Of a stretch of 36,591 nt of DNA, positions 13,994-22,157 are shown one piece after another. Made by a program: the position numbers and the translations under genes. Each line of letters starts with the position of its first letter. Position 1 is the first letter of the stretch. The notes under the pieces are model-generated. The model did not search any database and was not told the origin of the DNA. It saw nothing but the letters and a program-made list of their open reading frames with translations. The stretch is taken from contig NZ_BCTQ01000052.1 in the NCBI RefSeq assembly GCF_001571365.1, forward strand, positions 1-36,591, read 5' to 3'. The DNA is from Achromobacter denitrificans NBRC 15125. GTDB taxonomy: Bacteria; Pseudomonadota; Gammaproteobacteria; Burkholderiales; Burkholderiaceae_B.

Positions 13994-15378
13994 CCGCCTT
14001 GCCGCGCGCCGGCCATGTAGTCGACGGCCAGGTTGGAGAGCGCGCGAACGCCGTTGATCAGGCCCGACTCGTCCACGTAGAAGCGCGGCGAATGATTGGG
14101 GGCGGCCTTTTCCACGTCCGTGTCCTTGGGCGTCACGCCCAGGTAGAAGAACATGCCGGGCACCTTTTCCTGGTAGAACGAAAAATCCTCCGAGGCGGTC
14201 GACTTGGGCTGCAGCCCATAGTTGCCGTCGCCCGCCACGCGGCGCAGGGTCGGCCCCATCTTCTCGGTCAGCTCCGGATGGTTGACGGTGGCGTTGTAGA
14301 GCTCCACCACCCGCACGTCCGCCTTGGCGCCCGCGCTTTGCGCGATCATGTCGGCGGTGCGCGCGATGCGCTGGTGGATGTCCTTCTTCATGCCTTCGTC
14401 GTAGGTGCGGATCGTGCCCGTCATGGCCACGCTGTCGGGCACGATGTTCATGCGGTTGCCGCCGTGGATCGCGCCCACGGTGATGACGGCCGGCTCCAGC
14501 ATGCTGTTGATCTGGCGGCTGGGAATGGTCTGCAGGCCCAGGATGATCTGCGAACTCACCACGATGGGGTCGATGCCCGACCACGGCCGGGCGCCGTGCG
14601 TCTGCTTGCCGGTCACGTCGATCCAGAACTGGTCGGCCGCCGCCATCGCGGGGCCGCTGCGCCACGACAGCTTGCCCGCCGGATAGGCGCTCGACACGTG
14701 CAGCCCGAAAATGGCATCCACCTTGGGCTGCTCCAGCACGCCTTCCTGCACCATCATCTTGGCGCCCCAGATCTTCTTGCCGTCGGGCTCGAAATCGGCG
14801 GGGCTTTCCTCGGCGGGCTGGAAAATGAACTTCACGCTGCCGGGCAGCTCGTCCTTCATGCCGGCCAGCACTTCCGCGGTGGCCATCAGGATGGCGGTAT
14901 GGGCATCGTGGCCGCAGGCGTGCATCACGTCCACTTCCTTGCCCAGGTAAGTGCCTTTGGCCTTGGAGGCGTAGGGCACGTCGACCTGCTCCTTCACGGG
15001 CAGCGCGTCCATGTCGGCGCGCAGCGCCACCACCGGACCCGGCTTGCCGCCCTTGAGCACCGCGACGACGCCGGTGCCGGCCACGCCCGTCTTCACGTCC
15101 ATGCCCAATGCGCGCAGGTGATCGGCCACCAGCTTGGCCGTGCGCGTTTCCTGGTTGCCGAGTTCGGGATGCTGATGGATGTCGCGGCGCCACGCGATGA
15201 GCTTGTCTTCGATGGCGCGGGCGCGCTGGTCGATCTGCGCGGCCAGGGCGGGATCGGGCGCCGGGGCCAGCGGGCCTTGCGTGCCGGGCGCGCTCTGCGC
15301 GGCCGCCGGGCCGGACATCAGCAGGTGGGCGGCAAGCGCCAGCGGCGCCAGGCGGAACAGGGTATTCGGTCGCGGCAT
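13990..15378 (-). CDS. Exported M20-family amidohydrolase/peptidase
   Basis: This 462-residue metallohydrolase of the M20D (hippurate hydrolase/IAA-amino acid hydrolase-like) family cleaves N-acyl amino acids or amides. The first 27 residues form a signal peptide (LAPLALAAHLLMSGPAAAQ), so the enzyme should act in the periplasm. Most characterised M20D enzymes are cytoplasmic. Metal-binding motifs are RRDIHQHPELGNQE, RADMDALPV, VMHACGHDAHTA and FQPAEESP, followed by GLHVSSAYPAG and KSTASEDFSFY with the last ligand region. The dimerisation insert of the family lies in the middle. An Ala/Pro-rich stretch (QSAPGTQGPLAPAPDPA) follows the signal peptide. The natural substrate is unknown. Confidence 0.9.
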   Translation of the reverse strand: MPRPNTLFRLAPLALAAHLLMSGPAAAQSAPGTQGPLAPAPDPALAAQIDQRARAIEDKLIAWRRDIHQHPELGNQETRTAKLVADHLRALGMDVKTGVAGTGVVAVLKGGKPGPVVALRADMDALPVKEQVDVPYASKAKGTYLGKEVDVMHACGHDAHTAILMATAEVLAGMKDELPGSVKFIFQPAEESPADFEPDGKKIWGAKMMVQEGVLEQPKVDAIFGLHVSSAYPAGKLSWRSGPAMAAADQFWIDVTGKQTHGARPWSGIDPIVVSSQIILGLQTIPSRQINSMLEPAVITVGAIHGGNRMNIVPDSVAMTGTIRTYDEGMKKDIHQRIARTADMIAQSAGAKADVRVVELYNATVNHPELTEKMGPTLRRVAGDGNYGLQPKSTASEDFSFYQEKVPGMFFYLGVTPKDTDVEKAAPNHSPRFYVDESGLINGVRALSNLAVDYMAGARQGG

Positions 15379-15466
15379 GTCTCGTTCTCCTCTCGGTTGT
15401 TAACCTGTTATCGGATGACGATCTTACCGGAGCGTTCTGCCGCCGGAGCGTTTGTTACGCCCGCTT

Positions 15467-15492
15467 AAAAAGAGGCCGTTTTGATTCCGGCC
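15467..15492 (-). terminator. Intrinsic terminator of the MFS gene
   Basis: Read on the minus strand, GGCCG (15492-15488), a 9-nt loop, CGGCC (15478-15474) and then TCTTTTT form a short GC stem with a T-run. It begins 32 nt past the MFS stop codon. The stem is short (5 bp), but position and T-run fit rho-independent termination. Confidence 0.6.
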
Positions 15493-15523
15493 GATGGAAT
15501 TCCGCGCCGTGGAAATCGGCGCC

Positions 15524-17017
15524 TCAGGCCGCGCGCAGAACGCGCCGCGACCCTCGCGCCACCGCCAGCAGCAACACCGCCGCCACCAGCGAGGCGGCGC
15601 CCGCCGCGAGCATCGCGGCATGGAACCCGCTGGCCAGCGCGTCGGCGAACAGCGCGGCCGCGTTGGCGGGCTGCTCGGGCATGACGTGCTGCGTGACCGC
15701 CGCGCGCGCCGCGGCCTGCGCCTCGGGCGCGCCCAGCCGCGACAGCGAGGCGGCCATCGCATCGATCGCGCGTCCGCTCATCAGCGCGCCCAGCAGCGCG
15801 ATGCCTATCGTCATGCCGGTCTGGCGCAGCGCGTTCATGGTGGCCGACGCCATGCCGGAACGCTCGCGCGGCACGGTGGCCATCACCGCCATGCTGGTCG
15901 AGGGCACGGCCAGGCCGGTGCCCAGGCCCAGCAGCACCAGCAGCGATCCGGTCACCGCATACGGCGTGTCGGTCTCGAAGGCCGTCATGCCCAGCATGGC
16001 CACGCCGATGAACACATAGCCGGCGACCATCAGCCGCGGCAGTCCGAAGCGCAGGTTGAGGCGGCCGAACACCACCGACACCAATCCGGCCGCGGCGAAC
16101 TGCGGCGCCAGCTGCCAGCCCGCGGCCAGCGGCGAGAGGCCCTGCACGTGCTGCAGGTAGAGCGAGAAGAAGAACAGGCTGCTGTAGGCCGAAAAGCCCA
16201 GCACGAAGGACGCGAAATTGGTGATGGCGAAGCCCGCGTCGCGGAACAGGCCCAGCGGCAGGATGGGGCGCGACGCGCGGTGTTCGACCCACAGGAATGC
16301 AAGCAGTCCGGCGGCGGCGACGGCAAGCGCGCCCGAGGCTTGCGGCGCGGCCCAGCCGTGCTCGCCCGCGGCGATCAGGCCGAAGGTCAGCGCGCCCAGC
16401 CACAACACGCTCAGCGCCTGGCCGGCCGGATCGAAGGCGGCGTGTTCGGGATGGGCGCTTTCCGTGATGCTCCAGGCGCCCAGCGCGATGGCCAGCGCGC
16501 CCACCGGCAGGTTGATGAGGAAGATGCTCTGCCAGTTGAAATGCGCCACCAGCACGCCGCCCAGCATCGGCCCCACGATGAGCGAAACCGCGTTGCACGA
16601 AGCCCAGATGCCGATGGCCTGGGCGCGCTCCTTCGGATCGGGGAAGGCCTGGGTCAGCAGCGATAGCGCGCCCGGCACCAGCAGGGCCCCGGCCACGCCC
16701 TGCACGGCGCGGCCGATCAGCAGCGCCGGCAGGCTGTCGGCCAGCCCGCACAGGGCCGAGCCCGCCGTGAACAGCAACACGCCCGCCAGCCACGAGCGCT
16801 TGCGGCCGTAGCGGTCGCCCAGCGGCCCCGCCGACAGCATGAAGGCCGAGAGGAACAGGGCGTAGGCGTCCACCACCCATTGCAGGCCCGCCATGTCGAT
16901 GCGCAAGGCGGCCTGCATGGTGGGCAGCGCCACGTTGACGATGCTGATGTCCAGGATGGTGATGAAGCTGCCCAGGTTGACGGCCAGGACCAGGGCGCGG
17001 CGGCGTGCGGGATGCAT
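15524..17017 (-). CDS. MFS drug efflux transporter, DHA2 (EmrB/QacA-like)
   Basis: This 497-residue inner-membrane proton-driven efflux protein has about 14 hydrophobic segments, as in the DHA2 family. Diagnostic motifs are LDISIVNVALPTMQ in TM1, GPLGDRYGRKRSW (motif A), RAVQGVAGALLVPGALSLL, and the motif C region WASCNAVSLIVGPMLGGVLV in TM5. The substrate range cannot be read from sequence, though family members export quaternary ammonium compounds, dyes and antibiotics. It starts at 17017 and is divergent from a TetR repressor, with a clear promoter and operator between them (17045-17073). That arrangement suggests induction by an exported compound. Confidence 0.93.
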   Translation of the reverse strand: MHPARRRALVLAVNLGSFITILDISIVNVALPTMQAALRIDMAGLQWVVDAYALFLSAFMLSAGPLGDRYGRKRSWLAGVLLFTAGSALCGLADSLPALLIGRAVQGVAGALLVPGALSLLTQAFPDPKERAQAIGIWASCNAVSLIVGPMLGGVLVAHFNWQSIFLINLPVGALAIALGAWSITESAHPEHAAFDPAGQALSVLWLGALTFGLIAAGEHGWAAPQASGALAVAAAGLLAFLWVEHRASRPILPLGLFRDAGFAITNFASFVLGFSAYSSLFFFSLYLQHVQGLSPLAAGWQLAPQFAAAGLVSVVFGRLNLRFGLPRLMVAGYVFIGVAMLGMTAFETDTPYAVTGSLLVLLGLGTGLAVPSTSMAVMATVPRERSGMASATMNALRQTGMTIGIALLGALMSGRAIDAMAASLSRLGAPEAQAAARAAVTQHVMPEQPANAAALFADALASGFHAAMLAAGAASLVAAVLLLAVARGSRRVLRAA

Positions 17018-17044
17018 AGCGGCGGGAGGGGTGGGGAAGCGGTT

Positions 17045-17073
17045 ATTCTATTTGTCGACCGACCGTCGGTCAA
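17045..17073 (-). promoter_or_regulatory. Promoter of the MFS gene
   Basis: On the minus strand, TTGACC (17073-17068) is separated by exactly 17 nt from TAGAAT (17050-17045), a good sigma-70 match 27 nt before the MFS ATG. A mirror-image TAGAAT at 17081-17086 on the plus strand could be the -10 of the TetR gene. If so, tetR translation starts at 17175 rather than 17073. Confidence 0.7.
17057..17071. promoter_or_regulatory. TetR-type operator
   Basis: GACCGACCGTCGGTC is a perfect palindrome with 7-bp arms around C17064. It overlaps the -35 and spacer of the MFS promoter and lies just upstream of the candidate tetR -10. This is the expected place for a TetR-family repressor to control both divergent genes. 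Confidence 0.75.
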
Positions 17074-17174
17074 TGAAAAATAGAATCGTTTCCATCTCTC
17101 GTTTCCGCCCTTTGATCGGGCGCGGCCGCGTCCTCTACACTGGCGCCTTGCCGTTGAATGGACGCTTTGCCGAC

Positions 17175-17813
17175 ATGCCTGCCGCCCCTGATCCGCTGTC
17201 CCCGCCCTCCGGCCCGGGGGCCGACCGCAAGCCGCGCACCAAGCCCGCCGCGGTGCGGCTGGACGAACTCATGGCGGCCGCGGAGGCGCTTTTCATCCAG
17301 AAGGGCGTGGAAGCGACCACCATCAGCGAGATCGTGGAGCGCGCCGGCGTGGCCAAGGGCACGTTCTATCACTATTTCACCTCCAAGAACGACATGCTGG
17401 CCGCGCTGCGGGCCAAGTTCTCGCAGGGCTTCCTCGACCACATCGAGCGCGCCGTCGGCGCCTGTGCGCCGGACGACGGCGTGGCGCGGCTGCGCGCCTG
17501 GACGCGCGCCGGGGTCGAGGCCTATTTCGACGGCTACGCGCTGCACGACGTGGTGTTCCACGACGCCCAGCATCCCGACCGCGGCGTGGCCGAGAAAAGC
17601 GCGGTGCTGGATCAGCTGGAAGGCATTCTGGAGGCCGGCGCGCGCGCCGGCTGCTGGACGCTGGACGACGCCGCGCTCGCCGCCATCGTGCTGTACCACG
17701 GCATGCACGGCGCGGTGGACGCGCGCATCGCGCAGGGCCGGCTGGACGCGCGGGGCCTGTCCGCGCCGCTGGCCGACATGTTCCTGCGCACGCTGGGCGC
17801 GCGCGCCGGCTGA
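17175..17813 (+). CDS. TetR family transcriptional repressor
   Basis: This 212-residue TetR regulator has an N-terminal helix-turn-helix at about residues 35-75, with FIQKGVEATTISEIVERAGV then AKGTFYHYFTSKNDMLAAL. The C-terminal ligand domain is alpha-helical. I choose the ATG at 17175 (MPAAPDPLSPP). The in-frame ATG at 17073 abuts the operator and lies upstream of the likely -10 (17081-17086), so a transcript from that promoter would not contain it. A poorly conserved Pro/Lys-rich leader of about 30 residues precedes the helix-turn-helix domain. It is divergent from the DHA2 efflux gene and very probably represses it and itself. Confidence 0.92.
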   Translation: MPAAPDPLSPPSGPGADRKPRTKPAAVRLDELMAAAEALFIQKGVEATTISEIVERAGVAKGTFYHYFTSKNDMLAALRAKFSQGFLDHIERAVGACAPDDGVARLRAWTRAGVEAYFDGYALHDVVFHDAQHPDRGVAEKSAVLDQLEGILEAGARAGCWTLDDAALAAIVLYHGMHGAVDARIAQGRLDARGLSAPLADMFLRTLGARAG

Positions 17814-17839
17814 GTCGGCGCGCGGCTGCGCCGGAGGGC

Positions 17840-18790
17840 CTATTTCGCGATGCGGGCGTCCAGGCTGTTGTCGGCCAGCGCCTGGGCCTGCTCGCGCGAC
17901 ATGCCCAGATGCTCGTACAGGGCATGGAAGTTCTCGTTCACGTAGCCGCCGAAGTACGCCGGATCGTCGGAGTTAACGGTCACCTTCACGCCCGCGTCCA
18001 GCAGCGACAGGATGTTGTGATGGCGCATGTGCTCGAACACGCGCAGGCGGATATTGGACAGGGGGCAGACGGTCAACGGAATCTGCTCGTCGATCAGGCG
18101 GGCGATCAGCCGCGGGTCTTCGGCGGCGCGCACCCCGTGGTCGATGCGCAGCACCTTGAGCAGGTCCAGCGCTTCCCAGATGTATTCCGGCGGGCCTTCT
18201 TCGCCCGCATGGGCCACGCCGGGCAACCCCTCGGCGCGCGCGCGGTCGAACACGCGCTGGAAGAGCCGCGGCGGATAGCCTTTTTCGCTGCTGTCCAGGC
18301 CGACGGCGATGAAGGCGTCGCGATAGGGCAGCGCGGCCTCCAGCGCGCGCATCGCCTGTTCTTCGGGCAGGTGGCGCAGGAAGCTCAGGATCAGGCCGCT
18401 GCTCACCCCCAGCTTGCTGCGCCCGTCCGCCAGCGCCTGGCCGATGCCCTCCAGCACCGCTTCCAGCGGCACGCCGCGGTCGGTATGGGTCTGGGGATCG
18501 AAGAAGGGCTCGGTATGGATCACGTTCTGCTCGCGGCACTTCAGCAGATAGGCCCAGGTCAGGTCGTAGAAGTCCTGCGCGGTTCGCAGCACGTCCGCGC
18601 CCCGGTAATAGAGGTCCAGGAATTCCTGGAGATTGCCGTAGTCGTACGCGCCGCGCAGCGCGTCGATATCGGGCCAGGGCAGGGCCACGCCGTTGCGTTG
18701 CGCCAGTTGGAAGAGCAGCTCGGGTTCGAGCGAGCCCTCCAGGTGCAGGTGCAATTCCGCCTTGGGCAATGCGTTGAGCCAGTCGTGCAT
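17840..18790 (-). CDS. Adenine deaminase of the adenosine deaminase fold
   Basis: This 316-residue zinc aminohydrolase of purine salvage has zinc ligands H14 and H16 in AELHLHLEGSLEPE, H194 and catalytic E197 in VAHAGEEGPPEYIW, H218 in RIDHGVR and D275/D276 in VNSDDPAYFGGYV. The sequence features (WLNALPKAELHLHLEG, NLQEFLDLYY, EPFFDPQTHTDRGV, LSFLRHL) match the adenine deaminase branch represented by Pseudomonas PA0148 and fungal Aah1 better than classical adenosine deaminases. The likely reaction is therefore adenine to hypoxanthine. Annotation pipelines often call such proteins adenosine deaminase (add). The start at 18790 is immediately preceded by a truncated LysR coding remnant on the same strand. 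Confidence 0.9.
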   Translation of the reverse strand: MHDWLNALPKAELHLHLEGSLEPELLFQLAQRNGVALPWPDIDALRGAYDYGNLQEFLDLYYRGADVLRTAQDFYDLTWAYLLKCREQNVIHTEPFFDPQTHTDRGVPLEAVLEGIGQALADGRSKLGVSSGLILSFLRHLPEEQAMRALEAALPYRDAFIAVGLDSSEKGYPPRLFQRVFDRARAEGLPGVAHAGEEGPPEYIWEALDLLKVLRIDHGVRAAEDPRLIARLIDEQIPLTVCPLSNIRLRVFEHMRHHNILSLLDAGVKVTVNSDDPAYFGGYVNENFHALYEHLGMSREQAQALADNSLDARIAK

Positions 18791-18827
18791 GATGTTCGGA
18801 TCCTGAAGGTGGGGCGCGCGCCTGGCG

Positions 18828-18908
18828 CGTGGACAAGTTGCCCAACTCGGCGACAGTCAGCGCGATTTCCAGGTGCCGGATGCGCAGCTTGCCTCGGAAC
18901 GGCGTCAT
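18828..18908 (-). pseudogene. Remnant of a LysR regulator N terminus
   Basis: The minus-strand frame starting at the ATG at 18906-18908 encodes about 27 residues containing KLRIRHLEIALTVAELGNLS. This is the first helix region of LysR-type helix-turn-helix domains (compare LRHLEVFLAVAEHGNLSRAA in typical members). It then degenerates into unrelated sequence and runs out of frame into the deaminase gene. The rest of a LysR gene (about 270 codons) is absent, so this appears to be the 5' scar of a deletion. It lies divergently upstream of the MATE gene, so the lost regulator may have controlled that gene. Confidence 0.62.
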
Positions 18909-19061
18909 GGCGGCGGCGCGATAACGATGTGCCGATTATTCTCCGTCGCCCGGCGCTTGGCAACGCGGGGGCGGGATTCGGATATAGTTCGTCGCCAGGC
19001 CGGAGACCGGCGCCCGGGCCGCCCGAGGCGCGGCGCGCGGCCGGCATCGGAGGAGACCGAT

Positions 19062-19160
19062 TTGTTCCGTCAGCCCGCCGTTCTGGCGCGAGGCGCCCTG
19101 AACGCGGCCCGCGGGATCGCCTGCGCGGTCGCGCCGGCGCCTGGCGCCGACGCGCGATAG
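19062..19160 (+). other. Possible leader ORF upstream of the MATE gene
   Basis: A strong ribosome-binding sequence GGAGGAG (19049-19055) sits 6 nt before a TTG that opens a 32-codon frame (MFRQPAVLARGALNAARG... ending ADAR) and stops at TAG 19158-19160. This is 9 nt before the proposed MATE start and in the same reading frame. No similarity is recognised. It could be a short leader peptide coupling translation to the MATE gene, or the original N terminus interrupted by an amber codon. The surrounding 18909-19061 stretch shows no other gene. Confidence 0.35.
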
Positions 19161-19169
19161 GCGGCCGGC

Positions 19170-20534
19170 TTGAGCGCGCCCGATCCCCACGCCCGTTTCG
19201 TGACCGGCCCGCTCGGCGGCCACGTGATCGAAATGATCCTGACCGGCTGGGCCAGCATGCTGGCCGTGTTCGCCGTGGAGTTCCTGTCGCTGCTGTACCT
19301 GGGCACGCTCAAGGACGAGGCGGTGATGGGCGCGGTCGGATTCGGCTCGATGACCCAGTTCACCATTACCTCGATCTGCATCGGCGTGACGGTGGGCGGC
19401 GCGGCCCTGGTGTCGCGCGCCCTCGGCGCGGGGGACTTGCCCCGCGCGCGGCGCCTGGCCGGCGCGTCGCTGATCCTGATGGCGGCCGCCGCCGTGGCCT
19501 CGGGGGCGCTGTTCCTGCTCGCGATCGGGCCCTTCACCGACGCGATCGGGCTGGCCGCGGACGTGCGCGGCCATCTGCTGTCGTACGTGCTCATCACCAC
19601 GCCCTTCGCCGTGGTGATGGGCGTGGGCATGATGCTGTCCAACCTGCTGCGCGCGGCCGGGCAGGGGCGCCAATCGATGTGGGTGCTGCTGGCCGGCACG
19701 GCCACGGTCGCGCTGCTCGACCCCGTGGTGATCTTCGTGCTGGACGGCGGCATGGAAGGCATCGCCTGGGCAGGCGGGGCCGGCCGCGCGGCCACGCTGG
19801 CGCTGGGCGCCTGGCTGGTGTTCCGCCGGCATCGCCTGGTGGAGTGGCCGGGCGCGGCGGCGTTGCGGGAGCACCTGGCCGCGATCGGGCGGATCGCATT
19901 GCCGGCGGCGCTGACCACGCTGGCCACGCCCGCCGCGGTCATCTTCACCGTCTCCACCTACGCCGGTTTCGGCCCCAGCGTGATGGCCGGGGCCACCGTG
20001 GTCGACCGGGTGCTGCAACTGGCCTATTCGCTGTTCTTCGTGCTGCCCGGCGCCATCGGCCCCATCCTCGGCCAGAACCTGGGCGCCGGACAATGGGACC
20101 GAGTGAAGCACACCGTCGGCCTGACCTCGCGCTGGTCGCTGCTGTACGGCTTCTCGGCGGCGGCGCTGCTGGCCCTGCTGGCGCCCTGGATCGCGGACGC
20201 CTTCCAGGTGGCCGGCCCCGGCCGCGACCTGATCGTCTTCTTCTGCCGCTACGGCAGTTTCGCCTGGGCGCTCAACAGCCTGTACTTCGTGGCGATCGCG
20301 GTATTCAACAACCTGGGCTACGCCGCGTACTCCACGGCCATCGGGTGGCTGCGCGCCACGGCGGGCACCTTGCCCTTCGTCTGGCTGGGGGCGCGCTACG
20401 GCGGCCCCGAGGGCGTGATGGTCGGCCAGACGGCGGGCTTCGCCCTGTTCAGCCTGATCGCCATGGCCATGTGCCGGCGCGTGCTCCGGGCGCCGCCCGC
20501 CGGTTTCGAGGCCGCGGTCCGCCAGGCCGCCTAG
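19170..20534 (+). CDS. MATE family efflux transporter
   Basis: This 454-residue membrane protein of the MATE (NorM/DinF-like) family exports drugs or cationic compounds with a Na+ or H+ gradient. About 12 hydrophobic segments occur in two homologous halves. Typical elements are RFVTGPLGGHVIEMILTGW at the N terminus, LGTLKDEAVMGAVGFGS, LLRAAGQGRQSMWVLL, IGPILGQNLGAGQWDR and GYAAYSTAIGW. The start is uncertain. A TTG at 19170 is the first possible codon after an in-frame TAG and has no good ribosome site, and a GTG at 19200 is the alternative. The well-placed ribosome site instead serves a 32-codon frame just upstream. No efflux regulator remains beside it, only the LysR remnant. Confidence 0.9.
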   Translation: MSAPDPHARFVTGPLGGHVIEMILTGWASMLAVFAVEFLSLLYLGTLKDEAVMGAVGFGSMTQFTITSICIGVTVGGAALVSRALGAGDLPRARRLAGASLILMAAAAVASGALFLLAIGPFTDAIGLAADVRGHLLSYVLITTPFAVVMGVGMMLSNLLRAAGQGRQSMWVLLAGTATVALLDPVVIFVLDGGMEGIAWAGGAGRAATLALGAWLVFRRHRLVEWPGAAALREHLAAIGRIALPAALTTLATPAAVIFTVSTYAGFGPSVMAGATVVDRVLQLAYSLFFVLPGAIGPILGQNLGAGQWDRVKHTVGLTSRWSLLYGFSAAALLALLAPWIADAFQVAGPGRDLIVFFCRYGSFAWALNSLYFVAIAVFNNLGYAAYSTAIGWLRATAGTLPFVWLGARYGGPEGVMVGQTAGFALFSLIAMAMCRRVLRAPPAGFEAAVRQAA

Positions 20535-20609
20535 CGCGGCCCGCGCGGTTCGATCCCGCCGGCCGGATCGCGGTACGATCCCGGCTGACTTCGATTTTTC
20601 AGGATTGCC

Positions 20610-22157
20610 ATGCGCCAGCGTTCCATTCGCTTTCGAATCGACACCTTTTCCAGCGTGCTGACGGCCGCGGTCATCGCGGCCGCCGCCGCCGGGACGGCGC
20701 AGGCGCAGTCGCCCGCTTCCGCCACCGGATCGCGCGCCGCGCCGTCCGCGCCGGCCCAGCCGCAGCCCGCGCTGACGCCCAAGCGCAGTTTCGACGACGC
20801 GCCCGCCGCCACGCCGGCTGCGCCCGCCGCCGCGCAAGCCGCTCCCGCGGCTACTCCGACTCCCGCCCCGGCGGCCACGCCCGCGCCCGCCGCTTCGGCG
20901 GCACCCGCCGCTACGCCCGCGCCCGCCGCCGCGCCCCAGGTCATCATTCCCACCGAACTCGATACCAAGGCCTGCATCGCCAAGCTGCGCAACGGCGCCA
21001 CCGCCAACGGGCTGACCTTGGCGGATTGGGACAAGTACACCGCCAACGCCAAGCTCCTGCCCACCACCGTGGCGTCCGCCAAGGGCCAGCCCGAAGGGCG
21101 CGAGGCATGGTGGGATTACATCGCCAAGACGGTCGACGACGAGCGCGTGAAGGACGGCCAGGCGGTGCTGTCCAAGTACGGCTCGCAGCTGGGCGCCATC
21201 AGCCAGCAGTACCAGGTGGATCCGGCCACGCTGGTCGCCATTTTCGGCATCGAAACCAACTACGGCCGCCAGGTGGGCAAGACCGACGTGCTGAACGCAT
21301 GGCTGACCCGCGCCTGCACCGAGAACAAATCGCTGTGGGAAAAGAACGCCTACGCATCGGTGCGGCTGCTGCGCGACGGCACGGTGCCGGCCGACGGCTT
21401 CGTCGGTTCCTGGAGCGGCGCCTTCGGCATGACGCAGTTCATCCCGACCTCGTTCTATGAACTGGCCGCCGATGGCGACGGCGATGGCAAGATCGACCTG
21501 TACAACTCCCTGCCCGACGCCCTGGCTTCCACCGCCAACCATCTGCGCAAGCGCCGCGCCAAATGGACGCACGGCCTGCCGGCGGTGGTGGAAGTGCGCG
21601 TGCCCGCCGAACTGGCGGCCGCCATTCCCCCCGAACCCGATGCCGAGTACGTCGGGTCGCAAGACCGCCGCACGATCGCCCAATGGGCCCAGGCCGGCCT
21701 GAAGCAGGGCGACGGCTCCGCGCTCAAGCTGCCGTCCGGCAACGACCAGCAGGCCTACCTGTTCGCGCCCACCGGCGCGAAGGGGCCGGTCTTCCTGGCC
21801 ACCGTGAATTTCGACGCCATCCTGCACTACAACCAGTCGCGCCGCTACGGCCTGGCGGTGTCGCTGCTGCTGAACCGCCTGCAGGGCGGCCCCGCGCTCG
21901 TGACGGCCTGGCCCACCGACGATCCCGGCCTGTCGCGCGCGCAGATCAAGGAATTGCAGGAGATGCTCTACGGCCTGGGTTACGACGTGGGCGTGGCCGA
22001 CGGCATTCCGGGCGCCAAGACCCGCGACGCCGTGCGCGAGGAACAGGCCCGGCGCAACCTGACTCAAGACGGACGCGTCGGCAAACGCATCTACGACGCG
22101 ATCAAGGCCACCTGGCCGCCCGCCGCCATCCGCGCTCGTCCGGAAGGCCAATCGTGA
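20610..22157 (+). CDS. mltB: Lytic murein transglycosylase, MltB type
   Basis: This 515-residue enzyme cleaves peptidoglycan glycan strands to 1,6-anhydro-muropeptides. It has a signal peptide to about residue 32 (AAAAAGTAQAQ), without a lipobox cysteine. A low-complexity Ala/Pro linker follows (about 35-110, repeats of the type PAATPAPA), then the MltB/SLT_2 catalytic domain (about 115-425). The catalytic Glu215 is in VAIFGIETNYGR, with SWSGAFGMTQFIPTSFYELA and the DGDGDGKIDLYNSLPDALAS loop also present. A peptidoglycan-binding type 1 domain ends the protein (about 440-505, LQEMLYGLGYDVGVADGIPG). The Ala/Pro linker may let the enzyme reach across the periplasm. The start at 20610 follows CAGGA. 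The stop overlaps the next gene as GTGA. Confidence 0.93.
   Translation: MRQRSIRFRIDTFSSVLTAAVIAAAAAGTAQAQSPASATGSRAAPSAPAQPQPALTPKRSFDDAPAATPAAPAAAQAAPAATPTPAPAATPAPAASAAPAATPAPAAAPQVIIPTELDTKACIAKLRNGATANGLTLADWDKYTANAKLLPTTVASAKGQPEGREAWWDYIAKTVDDERVKDGQAVLSKYGSQLGAISQQYQVDPATLVAIFGIETNYGRQVGKTDVLNAWLTRACTENKSLWEKNAYASVRLLRDGTVPADGFVGSWSGAFGMTQFIPTSFYELAADGDGDGKIDLYNSLPDALASTANHLRKRRAKWTHGLPAVVEVRVPAELAAAIPPEPDAEYVGSQDRRTIAQWAQAGLKQGDGSALKLPSGNDQQAYLFAPTGAKGPVFLATVNFDAILHYNQSRRYGLAVSLLLNRLQGGPALVTAWPTDDPGLSRAQIKELQEMLYGLGYDVGVADGIPGAKTRDAVREEQARRNLTQDGRVGKRIYDAIKATWPPAAIRARPEGQS

Noticed and set aside
18957..18988. TTGGCA and TATAGT as a promoter for the MATE gene
   Set aside because: The spacing is 20 nt, outside the usual range, so it was not called.
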